Assembly: GCF_900129125.1 (NCBI RefSeq)
Contig: NZ_FQVJ01000035.1
Location: forward strand, 1 to 38,513
Length of the DNA stretch: 38,513 bases
Origin: Acidocella aminolytica 101 = DSM 11237
GTDB taxonomy: Bacteria > Pseudomonadota > Alphaproteobacteria > Acetobacterales > Acetobacteraceae
Reading direction: 5' to 3'
Positions 24,318-33,978 of the stretch are shown piece by piece; the first letter of the stretch is position 1; each line of letters opens with the position of its first letter. The notes under the pieces are model-generated. The model was given only the letters and a program-made list of their open reading frames with translations. It did not search any database and was not told the DNA's origin. The translations under genes and the position numbers were made by a program.

Positions 24318-24326
24318 GTGCCCGGC
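24300..24326. terminator. Bidirectional terminator hairpin between lysR and sphA-like gene
   Basis: GCCGGGCAC (24300-24308) pairs perfectly with GTGCCCGGC (24318-24326) around a 9-nt loop. It spans the LysR stop codon and lies just beyond the convergent sphA-like stop. A TTGTTG stretch follows on the plus strand. Confidence 0.6.
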
Positions 24327-24342
24327 TTGTTGAAATATTGGC

Positions 24343-25269
24343 TTAGCTGAAGGGGAACATCACGCGAAAATAAACGCGTGTGCCCACAGAGCCTCCCTGA
24401 CTGGCAACAACGTCGTGGGTGAAATATCCCGCCACATCCGCCTTGCCGAGTTTATAGCCAACCAGCAAACCAGGCGCGAAGGCCCCCGGCTCGCCGAACA
24501 AAGGCTTGTCAGGCCCGTAATAGATGCCGTTATTTGTATCCGCCGTAACCTGCTTTGTGTAATAAGCCACCGGACCGACCGACCATTTTCCGAAATTATG
24601 CAACGCTGTGAAATCAACAAACAGCTGGTCGCCGGAGGTATAGTCCGTCGCTTTGTTTTCGGTGTTGGTGTCGTACATCACATGCGCTGAAAGCAGCCAT
24701 TTCGGCGAAATGTACGACAGAGCCACTTCTGGCTGGAAAGTCCAGAAATTATTGCCGACATTCACCGTAGCGGAGGAGGAATAACGGCCGATGGGCGGAT
24801 AGAAACCAAAGGTCGCACTGCCGAACAAGCCGGGTACGCCAAGATTCCAGGACAGATTGATCGGCGTGAATTCCGGGTTAGCGAAGGCTAAGGAATGGCC
24901 AGTTACACCAGCCTCACCGGGAATGTTTGAAACATCGAGATTGACTATGGGCACGACAACGAACGCCATTTCCCTGGCGCCCAGAATCTTCCACGGCGTG
25001 GTCCAAAGAATACGCGGCGCAGTGGAAATGGCGGTAATTTTTGTACCGTCCTTGGAAGAGCCTGCAGTGTCTGTCGTCTGCGCAACATAGACGCTAGAGG
25101 TATCCTCGAACCAGACACCTTGCGGTGGATTGGCGCCAGTGGGCAAGCCAAGGGACGAGCCCTGGGAATAGGCATTGCCCACCCCAGGCTCCCGTGCCAA
25201 CGCCGGGCCAACCAGAAGGATTGTTGAAATTAAGGCGCAGAGAAGGGTTCGGCCCATGTCCGTTTTCAT
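24343..25269 (-). CDS. SphA/MetA-pathway-type outer membrane protein
   Basis: A 308-residue exported protein. Signal peptide: LLCALISTILLVGPALAREPG with cleavage after ALA at about residue 25. The rest is a beta-barrel with alternating aromatic strands and the C-terminal end YFRVMFPFS. It resembles the SphA/Phenol_MetA_deg family (PF13557) of outer-membrane proteins found in aromatic-degradation clusters, for example GPVAYYTKQVTADTNNG and PGLLVGYKLGKADVAGYF. It probably allows aromatic acids such as gallate through the outer membrane. GGGAG 7 nt upstream supports ATG 25269. It is the last gene after LigJ on the minus strand but lies 146 bp away, behind a GC-rich hairpin, so expression may be reduced or separate. 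Confidence 0.8.
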   Translation of the reverse strand: MKTDMGRTLLCALISTILLVGPALAREPGVGNAYSQGSSLGLPTGANPPQGVWFEDTSSVYVAQTTDTAGSSKDGTKITAISTAPRILWTTPWKILGAREMAFVVVPIVNLDVSNIPGEAGVTGHSLAFANPEFTPINLSWNLGVPGLFGSATFGFYPPIGRYSSSATVNVGNNFWTFQPEVALSYISPKWLLSAHVMYDTNTENKATDYTSGDQLFVDFTALHNFGKWSVGPVAYYTKQVTADTNNGIYYGPDKPLFGEPGAFAPGLLVGYKLGKADVAGYFTHDVVASQGGSVGTRVYFRVMFPFS

Positions 25270-25351
25270 TTTTAGTCTCCCTATCCATGAGATTCACGGA
25301 TATTTATCGTTACATTCTACGTTGGTCGGTTTTCAGCCTGACCGGGGCGGC

Positions 25352-25369
25352 TGGCGCCCGGGGGCGCCA
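25352..25369 (-). terminator. GC-rich hairpin between ligJ and sphA-like gene
   Basis: TGGCGCC (25352-25358) and GGCGCCA (25363-25369) form a perfect 7-bp stem with a 4-nt loop. There is no T-run after it on the minus strand. It may attenuate or protect the mRNA rather than terminate fully. Confidence 0.4.
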
Positions 25370-25415
25370 ATCTCATGACCAGACACAGTTGGACAAAGCG
25401 CGTCTGAAATATCTA

Positions 25416-26441
25416 TTAGCGGCCTTGCGCTTTCAGCACCGTATCAAGGCGCGGGAACACGCGACGGGCATTTAGCTCAAAAATCTTGTGTTTATCTGCA
25501 TTGCTCAAAGCCAGAGCATCGATGTAACGCTTAGTGTCATCGAAATAATGTCCGGTCTCGGGGTCGATCCCGCGTACCGCGCCCACCATCTCAGACCCGA
25601 ATAGAATGTTCTGAACCTCGATCACGCGCGCCATCAGGTCGATGCCCGGTTGGTGGTAGACGCATGTATCAAAAAACACGTTTTTCATCACATGTTCACG
25701 CAAATCAGGCTTCTTCAACATATCCGCCAAGCCCCGGTAGCGCCCCCAGTGATACGGCACTGCGCCGCCGCCATGTGGAATAATGAAGCGTAAGCCGGGG
25801 AACTCCTTGAACAGATCACCTTGGACGAACTGCATGAAGGCGATAGTATCCGCCGCGATATAATAGGCGCCGGTGGCGTGCATACAGGCATTACATGAAC
25901 CCGAAACATGAATCATCGCCGGCACATCCAGCTCTACCATCGCTTCGTAGAACGGATACCAGCTTTTATCCGTCAGCGGCGGCGCGCTGAATGATCCGCC
26001 CGACGGATCAAGATTGAGGTTACAGCCAATGAAGCCCATCTCGTTCACACAGCGCTTCAGCTCCGCGACGGATGCCTCCATAGACACACCGGGAAATTGC
26101 GGAAGCTGGCAAACGCCAACGAAATTCTCGGGGTAAAGGTCCACGACACGCTTGATTAGGTCATTATTCGCCCGCGCCCAATCCTGGGAAACGCGTTCAT
26201 TTCCCTCGTGCGGCGCCATGGCCGAGGCGCGGGGGGAGAAAATCGTCATATCCGCGCCACGCTCACGTTGCAGCTTGAGCTGATTTTCCTCGATGCTTTC
26301 ACGAATTTCGTCATCACTGATCACATCGGGCTGCGGGGCTTTGCCGGTGCCCTCCTGCGCCCAGGCAAGCTGTCGCTTGCGGAACTCCTGATGGGCTGGC
26401 GGGGCGGTGGTGTAATGGCCGTGACAATCGATAGTCAGCAT
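25416..26441 (-). CDS. ligJ: 4-oxalomesaconate hydratase (LigJ-type amidohydrolase)
   Basis: A 341-residue amidohydrolase-superfamily enzyme that follows the LigJ pattern of Sphingobium nearly throughout: TIDCHGHYTTAP at the N-terminus (metal HxH), ISDDEIRESI, FSPRASAMAPH, CVNEMGFIGCNLNLDPSGG, MIHVSGSCNACMHATGA, IIPHGGGAVPYHWGR, VFFDTCVYHQPG, GAVRGIDPETGHYFDDTKRY. It hydrates 4-oxalomesaconate to 4-carboxy-4-hydroxy-2-oxoadipate. ATG at 26441 is chosen; the in-frame GTG at 26453 overlaps the previous gene and AGAGG precedes the ATG. In P. putida this step is done by GalB of an unrelated family, so this cluster uses the Sphingobium-type enzyme in a gallate setting. Confidence 0.93.
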   Translation of the reverse strand: MLTIDCHGHYTTAPPAHQEFRKRQLAWAQEGTGKAPQPDVISDDEIRESIEENQLKLQRERGADMTIFSPRASAMAPHEGNERVSQDWARANNDLIKRVVDLYPENFVGVCQLPQFPGVSMEASVAELKRCVNEMGFIGCNLNLDPSGGSFSAPPLTDKSWYPFYEAMVELDVPAMIHVSGSCNACMHATGAYYIAADTIAFMQFVQGDLFKEFPGLRFIIPHGGGAVPYHWGRYRGLADMLKKPDLREHVMKNVFFDTCVYHQPGIDLMARVIEVQNILFGSEMVGAVRGIDPETGHYFDDTKRYIDALALSNADKHKIFELNARRVFPRLDTVLKAQGR

Positions 26442-26449
26442 GATGCCTC

Positions 26450-27304
26450 TCACTTCATTCCGGATTCAGTACCCACCGCGTCCAGAAACGCGGGTAAATC
26501 CTGATATTGCAGTACGTTTTTGAAAGAAGACGCCCAGTCCTGCAGCTCCGCCGTGGCGGCGCTCATGCGCGGCTCCAGTCCGGCATCCGCTACGGTGCGG
26601 GCGGCCTCTCGCATCTCTTCAGCCCGGCGGGTGCCGTGCTGCACGGCACGGGAGACCATGTAGCGCGCAAGCTTTTCCCATTCCGTGCCGGGGAAGAAAT
26701 CCTGCATCGACGCCAACACCGTCTGTTCCACGCCATAATGGCGCGCGGCGAGCATAGACTCTGTCAGGAGTGCTTCCAGGCCCTTTACAATCACGGAGCG
26801 GCACAGCTTGGTGGCGGATGCCAAGCCAAGTTCCGCTCCGTAAAATGAGGCACCTGAAAAGCCAATATTCTGTGCCACGGATAGAAATGCTTCCGCATAC
26901 GGCCCGCCCAACAGCATCGGTGAAGCCAAACGCTTATTGCCGATAGGCGACATGATCACGGCGTCAACATAGCGCCCGCCGGCTGCCTCAATGATCGCGG
27001 CAGTCTCGATCTTCTGGCTTGGGGAAGCGGAATTGACATCCAAGAAGTAGGCGCCTGACTTCATCGACCCAGCTATACTCTGCGCGGCCACCTTGCCCTG
27101 CGCCGCCGTTACCGCGCACACCACCACATCCGCTGCTGCAACTGCCGCCTGGGCACTGGCGGGAGCAGCCACGCGAAGCCGCTTTGCTGCCCGCGAGGGG
27201 ATGGAGTTTTTATCGACAAATTTGATGTCCCAGATGGCAAAATCAGCACCTAAATCTTCCGCAAAGGTTTGGCCAACCTCTCCGAAGCCGAGAAGGCAGA
27301 TCAT
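26450..27304 (-). CDS. NAD(P)-dependent dehydrogenase with DUF1932 domain
   Basis: A 284-residue protein of the beta-hydroxyacid-dehydrogenase type. The Rossmann fold begins at once with ICLLGFGEVGQTFAEDLG; later segments are DVVVCAVTAAQ, YFLDVNSASPSQK and DAVIMSPIGNKRL. The C-terminal ~75 residues match DUF1932 (LCRSVIVKGLEALLTESMLA ... FFPGTEWEKLARYMV). ATG 27304 overlaps the GalD stop as ATGA, so it is coupled within the operon. Gallate cleavage needs no redox step in the known route, so the substrate is unknown; a side product or another 2-hydroxy/2-oxo acid are options. LigC is a different family, and that name should not be used. Confidence 0.8.
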   Translation of the reverse strand: MICLLGFGEVGQTFAEDLGADFAIWDIKFVDKNSIPSRAAKRLRVAAPASAQAAVAAADVVVCAVTAAQGKVAAQSIAGSMKSGAYFLDVNSASPSQKIETAAIIEAAGGRYVDAVIMSPIGNKRLASPMLLGGPYAEAFLSVAQNIGFSGASFYGAELGLASATKLCRSVIVKGLEALLTESMLAARHYGVEQTVLASMQDFFPGTEWEKLARYMVSRAVQHGTRRAEEMREAARTVADAGLEPRMSAATAELQDWASSFKNVLQYQDLPAFLDAVGTESGMK

Positions 27305-28386
27305 GCCCAAATCCCCGATTTGATATAGACCTCACCTTTCATCAGTTTGCGCGCTGTGCGGATGAGCGCTGCATGTTTGACCTCAATGTTCGGACCGTCG
27401 CCGGAAAGCTTCATATTAACTTGAAAGAATCCGGTCGGATGCTCCACCGACAACGCCATTTCGTCACCTGCAGTTTGGATGCTGGCGATACCTTCCGCAA
27501 CACTCCCCTTCAGTACACAGCCTGTCGCAACCGAAACTGCGCCTAGCACGCCAATCGCCTCATGTACGCGATGCGGGATAAAGGTGCGGGTGTTCACCGC
27601 CCCGCCCTCACGCGGTGGAGAGATCAGCGTCATTTTCGGTACGGTTTTCCTAGAGACGTCGCCGAGCTTGATTCGCGGCCCTAGCGCAAGACGGATGGCC
27701 TCGATGCGCTGCTTCAACGCCTCATCTGCTTCGAGTTCGGCAGGTGTTTCAATGCCAGTCTTGCCAAAATCAGCGGCATTAAGAAGAACCACAGGCATGC
27801 CGTTATCCACACAGGTCACACGCACGCCCTCAATCTCGTCAACTACATTGCCTGTTGGCAACAGAGCGCCGCAGGCAGAGCCGGCAATACCCAGAAATTC
27901 GATGGAAATGGCCGCAGCGGTACCGGGCACGCCATCGATCCGCACAGCGCCTTCATATTCAACGGTCCCACCGGGTGTGGGTACGGAGGCAACGGCAACG
28001 GAAGCGGTATTCACCATATGAATCCGAACTGGCGTCACGCCATTCCGAGCTTTCACTACCCCATTCTCAATAGCCCAAGGCCCCACACCGGCCAGGATAT
28101 TGCCGCAATTCTGTGCGTCTGAAACCTCGGCCCGATCTACGAAGACCTGCAGGAACAAATAATCAATATCTGCATCCGGCCGGGTTGCTGGTCCAATCAC
28201 AGCCACTTTGCTGGTGAGCGGGTGCGCTCCGCCTAGCCCATCGATTTGCCGTACATCTGGGGAACCCATTGCAGCCAACAGCACGGCATTGCGCAGGGAT
28301 TTGTCTGTCGGCAAATCTTCCACCGCGAAATACAAACCCTTTGAGGAACCGCCGCGCATTAAGGTGGTGGGTATGGCCCGCATCAT
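27301..28386 (-). CDS. galD: 4-oxalomesaconate tautomerase
   Basis: A 361-residue PrpF-fold protein (two similar halves, diaminopimelate-epimerase-like). Recognisable parts: IPTTLMRGGSSKGLYF at the N-terminus, GSPDVRQIDGLGGAHPLTSK, AQNCGNILAGVGPWAIENG, MPVVLLNAADFGKTG and TGCVLKGSVAEGIAS. The N-terminal MRGGSSKG and the CGN loop are family hallmarks. It converts the oxo form of 4-oxalomesaconate to the enol/isomer used by the hydratase. The gene begins one base after the aldolase stop codon. A 2-methylaconitate isomerase is the other known function of the fold, but the pathway context favours GalD. Confidence 0.9.
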   Translation of the reverse strand: MMRAIPTTLMRGGSSKGLYFAVEDLPTDKSLRNAVLLAAMGSPDVRQIDGLGGAHPLTSKVAVIGPATRPDADIDYLFLQVFVDRAEVSDAQNCGNILAGVGPWAIENGVVKARNGVTPVRIHMVNTASVAVASVPTPGGTVEYEGAVRIDGVPGTAAAISIEFLGIAGSACGALLPTGNVVDEIEGVRVTCVDNGMPVVLLNAADFGKTGIETPAELEADEALKQRIEAIRLALGPRIKLGDVSRKTVPKMTLISPPREGGAVNTRTFIPHRVHEAIGVLGAVSVATGCVLKGSVAEGIASIQTAGDEMALSVEHPTGFFQVNMKLSGDGPNIEVKHAALIRTARKLMKGEVYIKSGIWA

Positions 28387-28387
28387 G

Positions 28388-29077
28388 TCACGCGTCTCCG
28401 AGGCGCCTAACGTATTTCAACCCTTTTTCTGCTAGGCGTTCGCGCATCTTGTAGAGATCCAGCCCCAGCGTGCCTGAGGCCAGAATGTCGCGCTTGGAAG
28501 TTTCGTGCGCTTCACGCACCTTGGCCCTGTCCAGCACAGTAACCGCCTTGGCGGCGGGCACCACCACCACGCCATCATCATCGGCAATCACGACGTCGCC
28601 TGGGTTGACCTGCGCCCCAGCGCAAACGACCGGCACATTGACGTTGCCCAGCGTCTCCTTCACCGTACCCTGCGCGTAAATCGCCTTAGACCAGACGGGA
28701 AAGCGCATCTCCGTCAGCGTCGCCACATCCCGCACCCCGGCGTTGAGGATCAAGCCCTTCACACCGCGCGCCTTCAGGGACGTAGCAAGAAGATCGCCGA
28801 AATACCCGTCCTCACAACGGCTTGTGGGCGTTACGACCAAAACATCTCCCGGACGGCATTGTTCCACAGCAACGTGGATCATCCAGTTATCGCCAGGTGC
28901 CACCTCGCAAGTGACCGCCGGACCGGAGACCAGCGCGGGGCGATAGATCGGACGCATATAGGAGGCCATCAGCCCACTCCGCCCCTGTGCCTCATGCACT
29001 GTGGCTACGCCAAGCGCCCCAAGAGCTTCTGCCACGCCCAAATCAGCGCGTTCAATTTCGGTCACTACAACAGCCAT
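28388..29077 (-). CDS. galC: 4-carboxy-4-hydroxy-2-oxoadipate aldolase (GalC/LigK)
   Basis: A 229-residue RraA-fold class II aldolase. The segments [20 protein letters not shown] (about 24-43), [50 protein letters not shown] (with the conserved Arg-Asp pair) and DDDGVVVVP match LigK/GalC/HMG aldolases. The product of the hydratase is split to pyruvate and oxaloacetate. The ORF is open to a TTG at 29116, but ATG 29077 with AAGGAG 10 nt upstream is preferred. It is first in the operon galC-galD-DUF1932-ligJ. Upstream (29121-29130) lies the palindrome CATAATTATG, a possible regulator site. Confidence 0.92.
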   Translation of the reverse strand: MAVVVTEIERADLGVAEALGALGVATVHEAQGRSGLMASYMRPIYRPALVSGPAVTCEVAPGDNWMIHVAVEQCRPGDVLVVTPTSRCEDGYFGDLLATSLKARGVKGLILNAGVRDVATLTEMRFPVWSKAIYAQGTVKETLGNVNVPVVCAGAQVNPGDVVIADDDGVVVVPAAKAVTVLDRAKVREAHETSKRDILASGTLGLDLYKMRERLAEKGLKYVRRLGDA

Positions 29078-29214
29078 ATGGCACGCACTCCTTGGCGGAA
29101 CAGGAATTTTCACCAATTCTCATAATTATGACTGTTCTTTAGGGCCGGATACGGCTTTCCCGCCAATCCAAACAATGCTCTAGATATAATTTTTTGCTTT
29201 AGATGGATTTTGAC

Positions 29215-29775
29215 GATGCGTCCGCCCGAAGGCGGTTGCTCTTGGGCGTAAACTTAGGCAAGGGATGGCCTGAATGGTCTGACGCTTTATTTGTTGACGT
29301 TGTTTCAGGATTAACCATGCCCGGCCATGATGGACATTGGCTGACTTAGGGTTGCCCAGGCCCTCATGGTAGCGATGGTTGCTGTAATGTTCGATGGAGG
29401 CGACGATCTGCTGTGGGATGTCGCCAAGCAGGCAGTAGTTTTCGAGCAGGATACGGTTTTTCAATGCCTCATGCCAACGCTCGATTTTTTCCCTGCATCT
29501 GCGGATGGCAAGGCGTACCGCGAATATGCTCGAAGTCTTTGCTCGTACACCATTACGAGATCACCGGCGATGTCGCACTGCCCGTTATCTGAGAGGAGGC
29601 GCTGTTCGCACTTGACTTTTGCGGAGATGCAGCCTGAAATCGCGAGGGCGAGCATGAGTGTGTCGGTGACATCTACGTCTGCATGGTAGTGCGGAGTTTC
29701 CCGGCAGTGACGTAGCGCGAATGATCGTAGAGGATAGTCGAGAGATACATCCTCCCCTGCCTGCCTGCCAAAGGT
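29215..29775 (-). mobile_element. IS3-family transposase (orfB) remnant
   Basis: Minus-strand frames contain, in order, YLSTILYDHSRYVTAGKL, VTDTLMLALAISGC, EQRLLSDNGQCDIAGDL, and KNRILLENYCLLGDIPQQIV with EHYSNHRYHEGLGNPKSANV. This is the C-terminal DDE integrase core of an IS3-family orfB (second Asp in LSDNG). Frameshifts separate the pieces, and the first DDE Asp region is the only trace of the N-terminal part. Borders are approximate. Confidence 0.78.
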
Positions 29776-29969
29776 GCCACGCGTCGTCAAAACCCTCAGG
29801 CAAGCAGTGCCCTCCAGCTAATGAATTTCAGATAAGTGAAACTCATCAGCCAAAGCTGGTTCGGCGCGGTGCTTTTTATCCTAAACTAATCAGAAGGCCC
29901 GAGCATTTGAATGCCCCAAGGACTCTGTCAGCTACTGCGGGTAGCAGGGCGGCACGCCGTCGATTGACT

Positions 29970-30175
29970 TGAAGAACTCCGTGTCATCGGCATTGATGAC
30001 TTCGCTTTCAAGCGTGGTCAGACATATGAACGACTATTTGCGATCTGGAGCGCCGAAAGCTGGTCTCTTTGTTGCCGGAGCGGGCACTGGAAACGTCGCG
30101 GGCCTGGCTTGCCAAGCGTCCGTCCATATCAATTGTCACCCGAGACCGGGGCGGCGGTTAGATAACGTACAAAAT
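29970..30175 (+). mobile_element. ISL3-family transposase fragment
   Basis: Plus-strand translation reads VIGIDDFAFKRGQTYE, and after one frameshift DLERRKLVSLLPERALETSR and AWLAKRPSISIVTRDRGGG. This is the ISL3/IS1165 core around the first catalytic Asp (GIDDFAFKRG) and the VTRDRGG motif. Both ends are missing. The stretch 29776-29969 shows nothing further that I can name. Confidence 0.75.
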
Positions 30176-30249
30176 CTTTCGCACATGGTCGGCAGTAATG
30201 TCGTAGATCCCGAGCTTCTTACCTATGCCAAAAAGCTGCATTACGAGGG

Positions 30250-31527
30250 CTAGATAACACTATATCCGGCCTTAACCAGAGCCGTTTCGACGACGAGCAA
30301 AAGCAGGAAGACGCCTAGTAGAGCACAGCAGCGGCTTTTGCTTTTGGCCGCCCAGTCCCCCATGCCTAGAAACAAGGCAACGGCGGGATACAACAACCTG
30401 ATGCCGTCGACGAAATATGATGTCGTACTCACCATGAACCAGAGATAGCCGAGGACAACGAAAAGGCCGGCTATGGAGATCTCCTTATGCCGGAAACGCC
30501 TGAATGTCCTGGACATGGCAAAGATACCTAGGCAGACAGCAAAAAAGTCAAACAGGAGCTGAAAGGCGATATTAACTGTGTCGCGTCCGGTTTCGGTAGC
30601 CAGGAAATGGTGATATAAGACGCCATCCACAGCACGGACAACAAATCCGAACACGACAAGGTACCGGATTGGATCTAAAAATTGGACCAGATGCCCTACG
30701 AAGTTAGGGGAAGAGCCCCATGCCTCCTGAGCTTTTATGAACACGAACGCATCATGGAATTTGAGGAACATATATGCCATGAAGGCCAAAAGACCGCTCA
30801 CCGAGAGCAGGCCAAAGGCGATCAGCTTGGGGATTTCTCGTGGTTTGGTGTCTTCCTTTACCCATTTTAGGGCGCTGTGTAAGCATAGGGCGGCAGCGAC
30901 AAAGACCATGGTTGGCGCTATCGCGCTACCAAGGCCGCACCAGATGGCTGCCCTAAATCTCCGAGCTTCGATGTAGCCTTGCAGACAATAGATCGCGCAC
31001 AGATTGATCAGGCCGGTCGGGTAGCCCATCCACAAAAAGCACGCGGCGGGCCAACAGATGAAGAAAGCACTGGCCCAGAAAGCGGATCTCTCAGGTAACA
31101 GCCTGAGGGTAAGCCGGCTGAAGGCCAGATTAGACCACAAGCCAAAAACCAAGCTGAGAAATGAGAGGCCATATTGGCTACCCATGCCTGGTATGGTGAT
31201 GAGTAGGCGCTCGATCAGCGGATAAAGCGGGAAGAAAGCTGTATTCTGGTAATGGCCCTTTAACACGCCCAGAATCGAATCCCAGCGATAGCCGTTAAGT
31301 GCGATGTTTTGGTACCATTTGCCGTCAAAAAAAATCAGGACGGCGCCCTGATTGCTGTTGTGGAAGCTTGGGCCTTGCGGCAGCAGGCAACCCAGCGCCA
31401 ATCCCACAACCATAGCGGTGAGAGCCATGACGTTCAGCCAGATGAATTTTGCAGGAAGCCGCCTAGGCGTAGTTAGATGCGAGACTAAACCGCTTATTTT
31501 AGCCTCATTCGTAATATTTGTACCCAT
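30250..31527 (-). CDS. Polytopic mannosyltransferase-like protein (PIG-V/GT76-like)
   Basis: A 425-residue membrane protein with about 9-11 hydrophobic helices. The first outer loop carries FFDGKWYQNIALNGYRWD and then NTAFFPLYPLIERLL; the combination W-(D/Y)G-x-WY, GY and FFPLYP is the PIG-V (GPI mannosyltransferase 2) signature. Such enzymes use lipid-linked sugar donors at the outer face of the membrane. A TTG at 31548 opens the frame, but ATG 31527 preceded by GGAG is preferred. The gene follows a second mannosyltransferase-like gene by 64 bp on the same strand. Its acceptor (lipid, exopolysaccharide or protein) is unknown. Transfer of mannose itself is inferred from family. Confidence 0.7.
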   Translation of the reverse strand: MGTNITNEAKISGLVSHLTTPRRLPAKFIWLNVMALTAMVVGLALGCLLPQGPSFHNSNQGAVLIFFDGKWYQNIALNGYRWDSILGVLKGHYQNTAFFPLYPLIERLLITIPGMGSQYGLSFLSLVFGLWSNLAFSRLTLRLLPERSAFWASAFFICWPAACFLWMGYPTGLINLCAIYCLQGYIEARRFRAAIWCGLGSAIAPTMVFVAAALCLHSALKWVKEDTKPREIPKLIAFGLLSVSGLLAFMAYMFLKFHDAFVFIKAQEAWGSSPNFVGHLVQFLDPIRYLVVFGFVVRAVDGVLYHHFLATETGRDTVNIAFQLLFDFFAVCLGIFAMSRTFRRFRHKEISIAGLFVVLGYLWFMVSTTSYFVDGIRLLYPAVALFLGMGDWAAKSKSRCCALLGVFLLLLVVETALVKAGYSVI

Positions 31528-31591
31528 GAAGGCTCCACAGAAATTCAATGCTTTATCGCAGATCGAAACAACAATTAATTCGAAACAAAAA

Positions 31592-33106
31592 TCACCTCTC
31601 TAGTCTATCTGATATGATGAAAGGCTTGGCTCTTTTAGGAAATGGGAACTCAAATGGAGGCCAGTTTCCATCAGGTACAGTTAAGCTTTTCTGTATCCAC
31701 ACACAGACCTGGGGCTTTGGCTTGGGCGCGAAGGGTATCCATCCCCCACTAAAACAAGCTTGTTTTGTAAAGTTGCTTGGTATTTTCATCGTATCCACGG
31801 CGGCGACTATGGCATCCGCCTCGATCTGGCCTGATGGCGTTGGGATGACGGTTTCGCGCGTCAATATAACCGATCTCCCAAGAAGCACATCCATAGGTAA
31901 AACATTCACGTTCGATGCCGTGAAATCACGCTCTAAACCTTCAACGCTTACGATGCGAGGATGCTGTCGTGCGATATCCTCAAATATTTGAAAAGAATTC
32001 GTTTGAAAATTGAGCATGAAGTAGATCCATGGACTACAAATTGGTCCGATGAGTAAAAATGCTCCTAAGATAATTCTTGGCGTTGATAATTGATCCTTCT
32101 TGCGCAGATATACCCAGACTTCAGCCAAGCCGACCCCCGCTAGCGGGACGGCCAAAGCTATAGCAGGAAATATAAAACGATACTCCTTGTGAGCTATCAG
32201 GCTATGGGTAATGATAATCGCAATGACAGAATAGCCCGCAACTTTGAGGATTTTACCTCCGCGCCAACATAGGAAAACCATTGCAGGTAGCGTCCAAAGC
32301 CAATCAAGACCCATCATGTAGATGAAATAACTTTTTGGATTGGCGCCAAATTGATTTTGGGAAACACCCAGAAATAAGTTCAAATATATATTGAGCCACA
32401 AGCTACGGAATGGTTCACCCCATGTGATCCAATCCAGCACACCAACAATCAAGAGCGGCACTGCGCCTACCAGGACACCTATCCACCATCGCTGAATATC
32501 ACGCCCACATAGGGCTATACCTGCAATGGCGATGGCGGGAGCGATCTGAATTCGCATAACCAATGCCGAACTCAACATAAAGCTGACAAGGACAATCTGC
32601 CGCAAAGGCGCGCGCGCGCCCAAAGTTTCGACCAGATAGATTGCAGGGACAAGTATATCTGCTGAGAATACTTCCTCCAGCGGATGCGGCGCCATCAACC
32701 AAAGGTCAGGCCAGAGTGCGGCAAAAGTGCCCGCGATCCACATCCCTTGACTGCCGTAAAACCTGTCGCCCCATTTCGCCGCAGTCCACACAATCGGTAG
32801 CGAGGCTATGACCAGAAGTACACGTATAAGTACGAGGCCAGCCAGTGGGCTCGCAAAAACCACGTGCGCCAGGGCCATCGGGACAGCGAGTATAATCGGA
32901 ATGAGCCATGACCTTAATCCGACCTGAAATTCCCAGGGCACGATACCTTGGCCGAACACCAACCGGTGCGCCTGCTCTAGGTATTGGAATACCTCATCCG
33001 GCGCTATTATATTAGGAAATGAGAGAGCTACTGCGACCCGAACCGCCAACGCCAAAACTAGAATCCACGCCATCTCTGGAAGCCGGCGAATATTGTTCGT
33101 TGTCAC
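31592..33106 (-). CDS. Alg9/PIG-B-like membrane mannosyltransferase (GT22-like)
   Basis: A 504-residue protein with about 8-10 membrane helices. The first loop has NIIAPDEVFQYLEQAHRLVF with the acidic DE pair of GT-C enzymes, followed by WEFQVGLRSWLIP, a typical GT22 pattern (TWE..GLRS). Another hallmark, HSLIAHKEYRFIFPAI, lies near residue 320. Eukaryotic relatives add mannose to N-glycan or GPI precursors from dolichyl-phosphate-mannose; bacteria use polyprenyl-phosphate sugars. Start is GTG 33106 without clear ribosome site; ATG 11 codons on is an alternative. It probably forms an operon with the PIG-V-like gene downstream. Confidence 0.72.
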   Translation of the reverse strand: MTTNNIRRLPEMAWILVLALAVRVAVALSFPNIIAPDEVFQYLEQAHRLVFGQGIVPWEFQVGLRSWLIPIILAVPMALAHVVFASPLAGLVLIRVLLVIASLPIVWTAAKWGDRFYGSQGMWIAGTFAALWPDLWLMAPHPLEEVFSADILVPAIYLVETLGARAPLRQIVLVSFMLSSALVMRIQIAPAIAIAGIALCGRDIQRWWIGVLVGAVPLLIVGVLDWITWGEPFRSLWLNIYLNLFLGVSQNQFGANPKSYFIYMMGLDWLWTLPAMVFLCWRGGKILKVAGYSVIAIIITHSLIAHKEYRFIFPAIALAVPLAGVGLAEVWVYLRKKDQLSTPRIILGAFLLIGPICSPWIYFMLNFQTNSFQIFEDIARQHPRIVSVEGLERDFTASNVNVLPMDVLLGRSVILTRETVIPTPSGQIEADAIVAAVDTMKIPSNFTKQACFSGGWIPFAPKPKPQVCVWIQKSLTVPDGNWPPFEFPFPKRAKPFIISDRLER

Positions 33107-33261
33107 TTTGTATCGATCACGACTAAGTTGGCAGGCATCTAAAACACCTAAATGAAAAAGATAATTGAGCGATTTCAGTTGGTAACGTAATTTCTGTGAT
33201 AGTCAAACGTCTATGATTCTATCGTGTGCGGGGATAATCAACCAAGCTCACGGCTTATTGA

Positions 33262-33858
<597 letters not shown>

Positions 33859-33978
33859 TAATAGATTGTTTTACATATTATTTTGGGGTGTTCTGCTTTA
33901 TGTAATAAATAGTGCATTAAAATCAACAAGATCGGTACGGTAAATTCTGAAAAATGTGCTAGCTGTCGCGCTGTGCGG

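Noticed and set aside
26450-27304. LigC-type semialdehyde dehydrogenase
   Set aside because: The C-terminal domain is DUF1932 and the fold belongs to the beta-hydroxyacid dehydrogenase group, not the GFO/IDH family of LigC.
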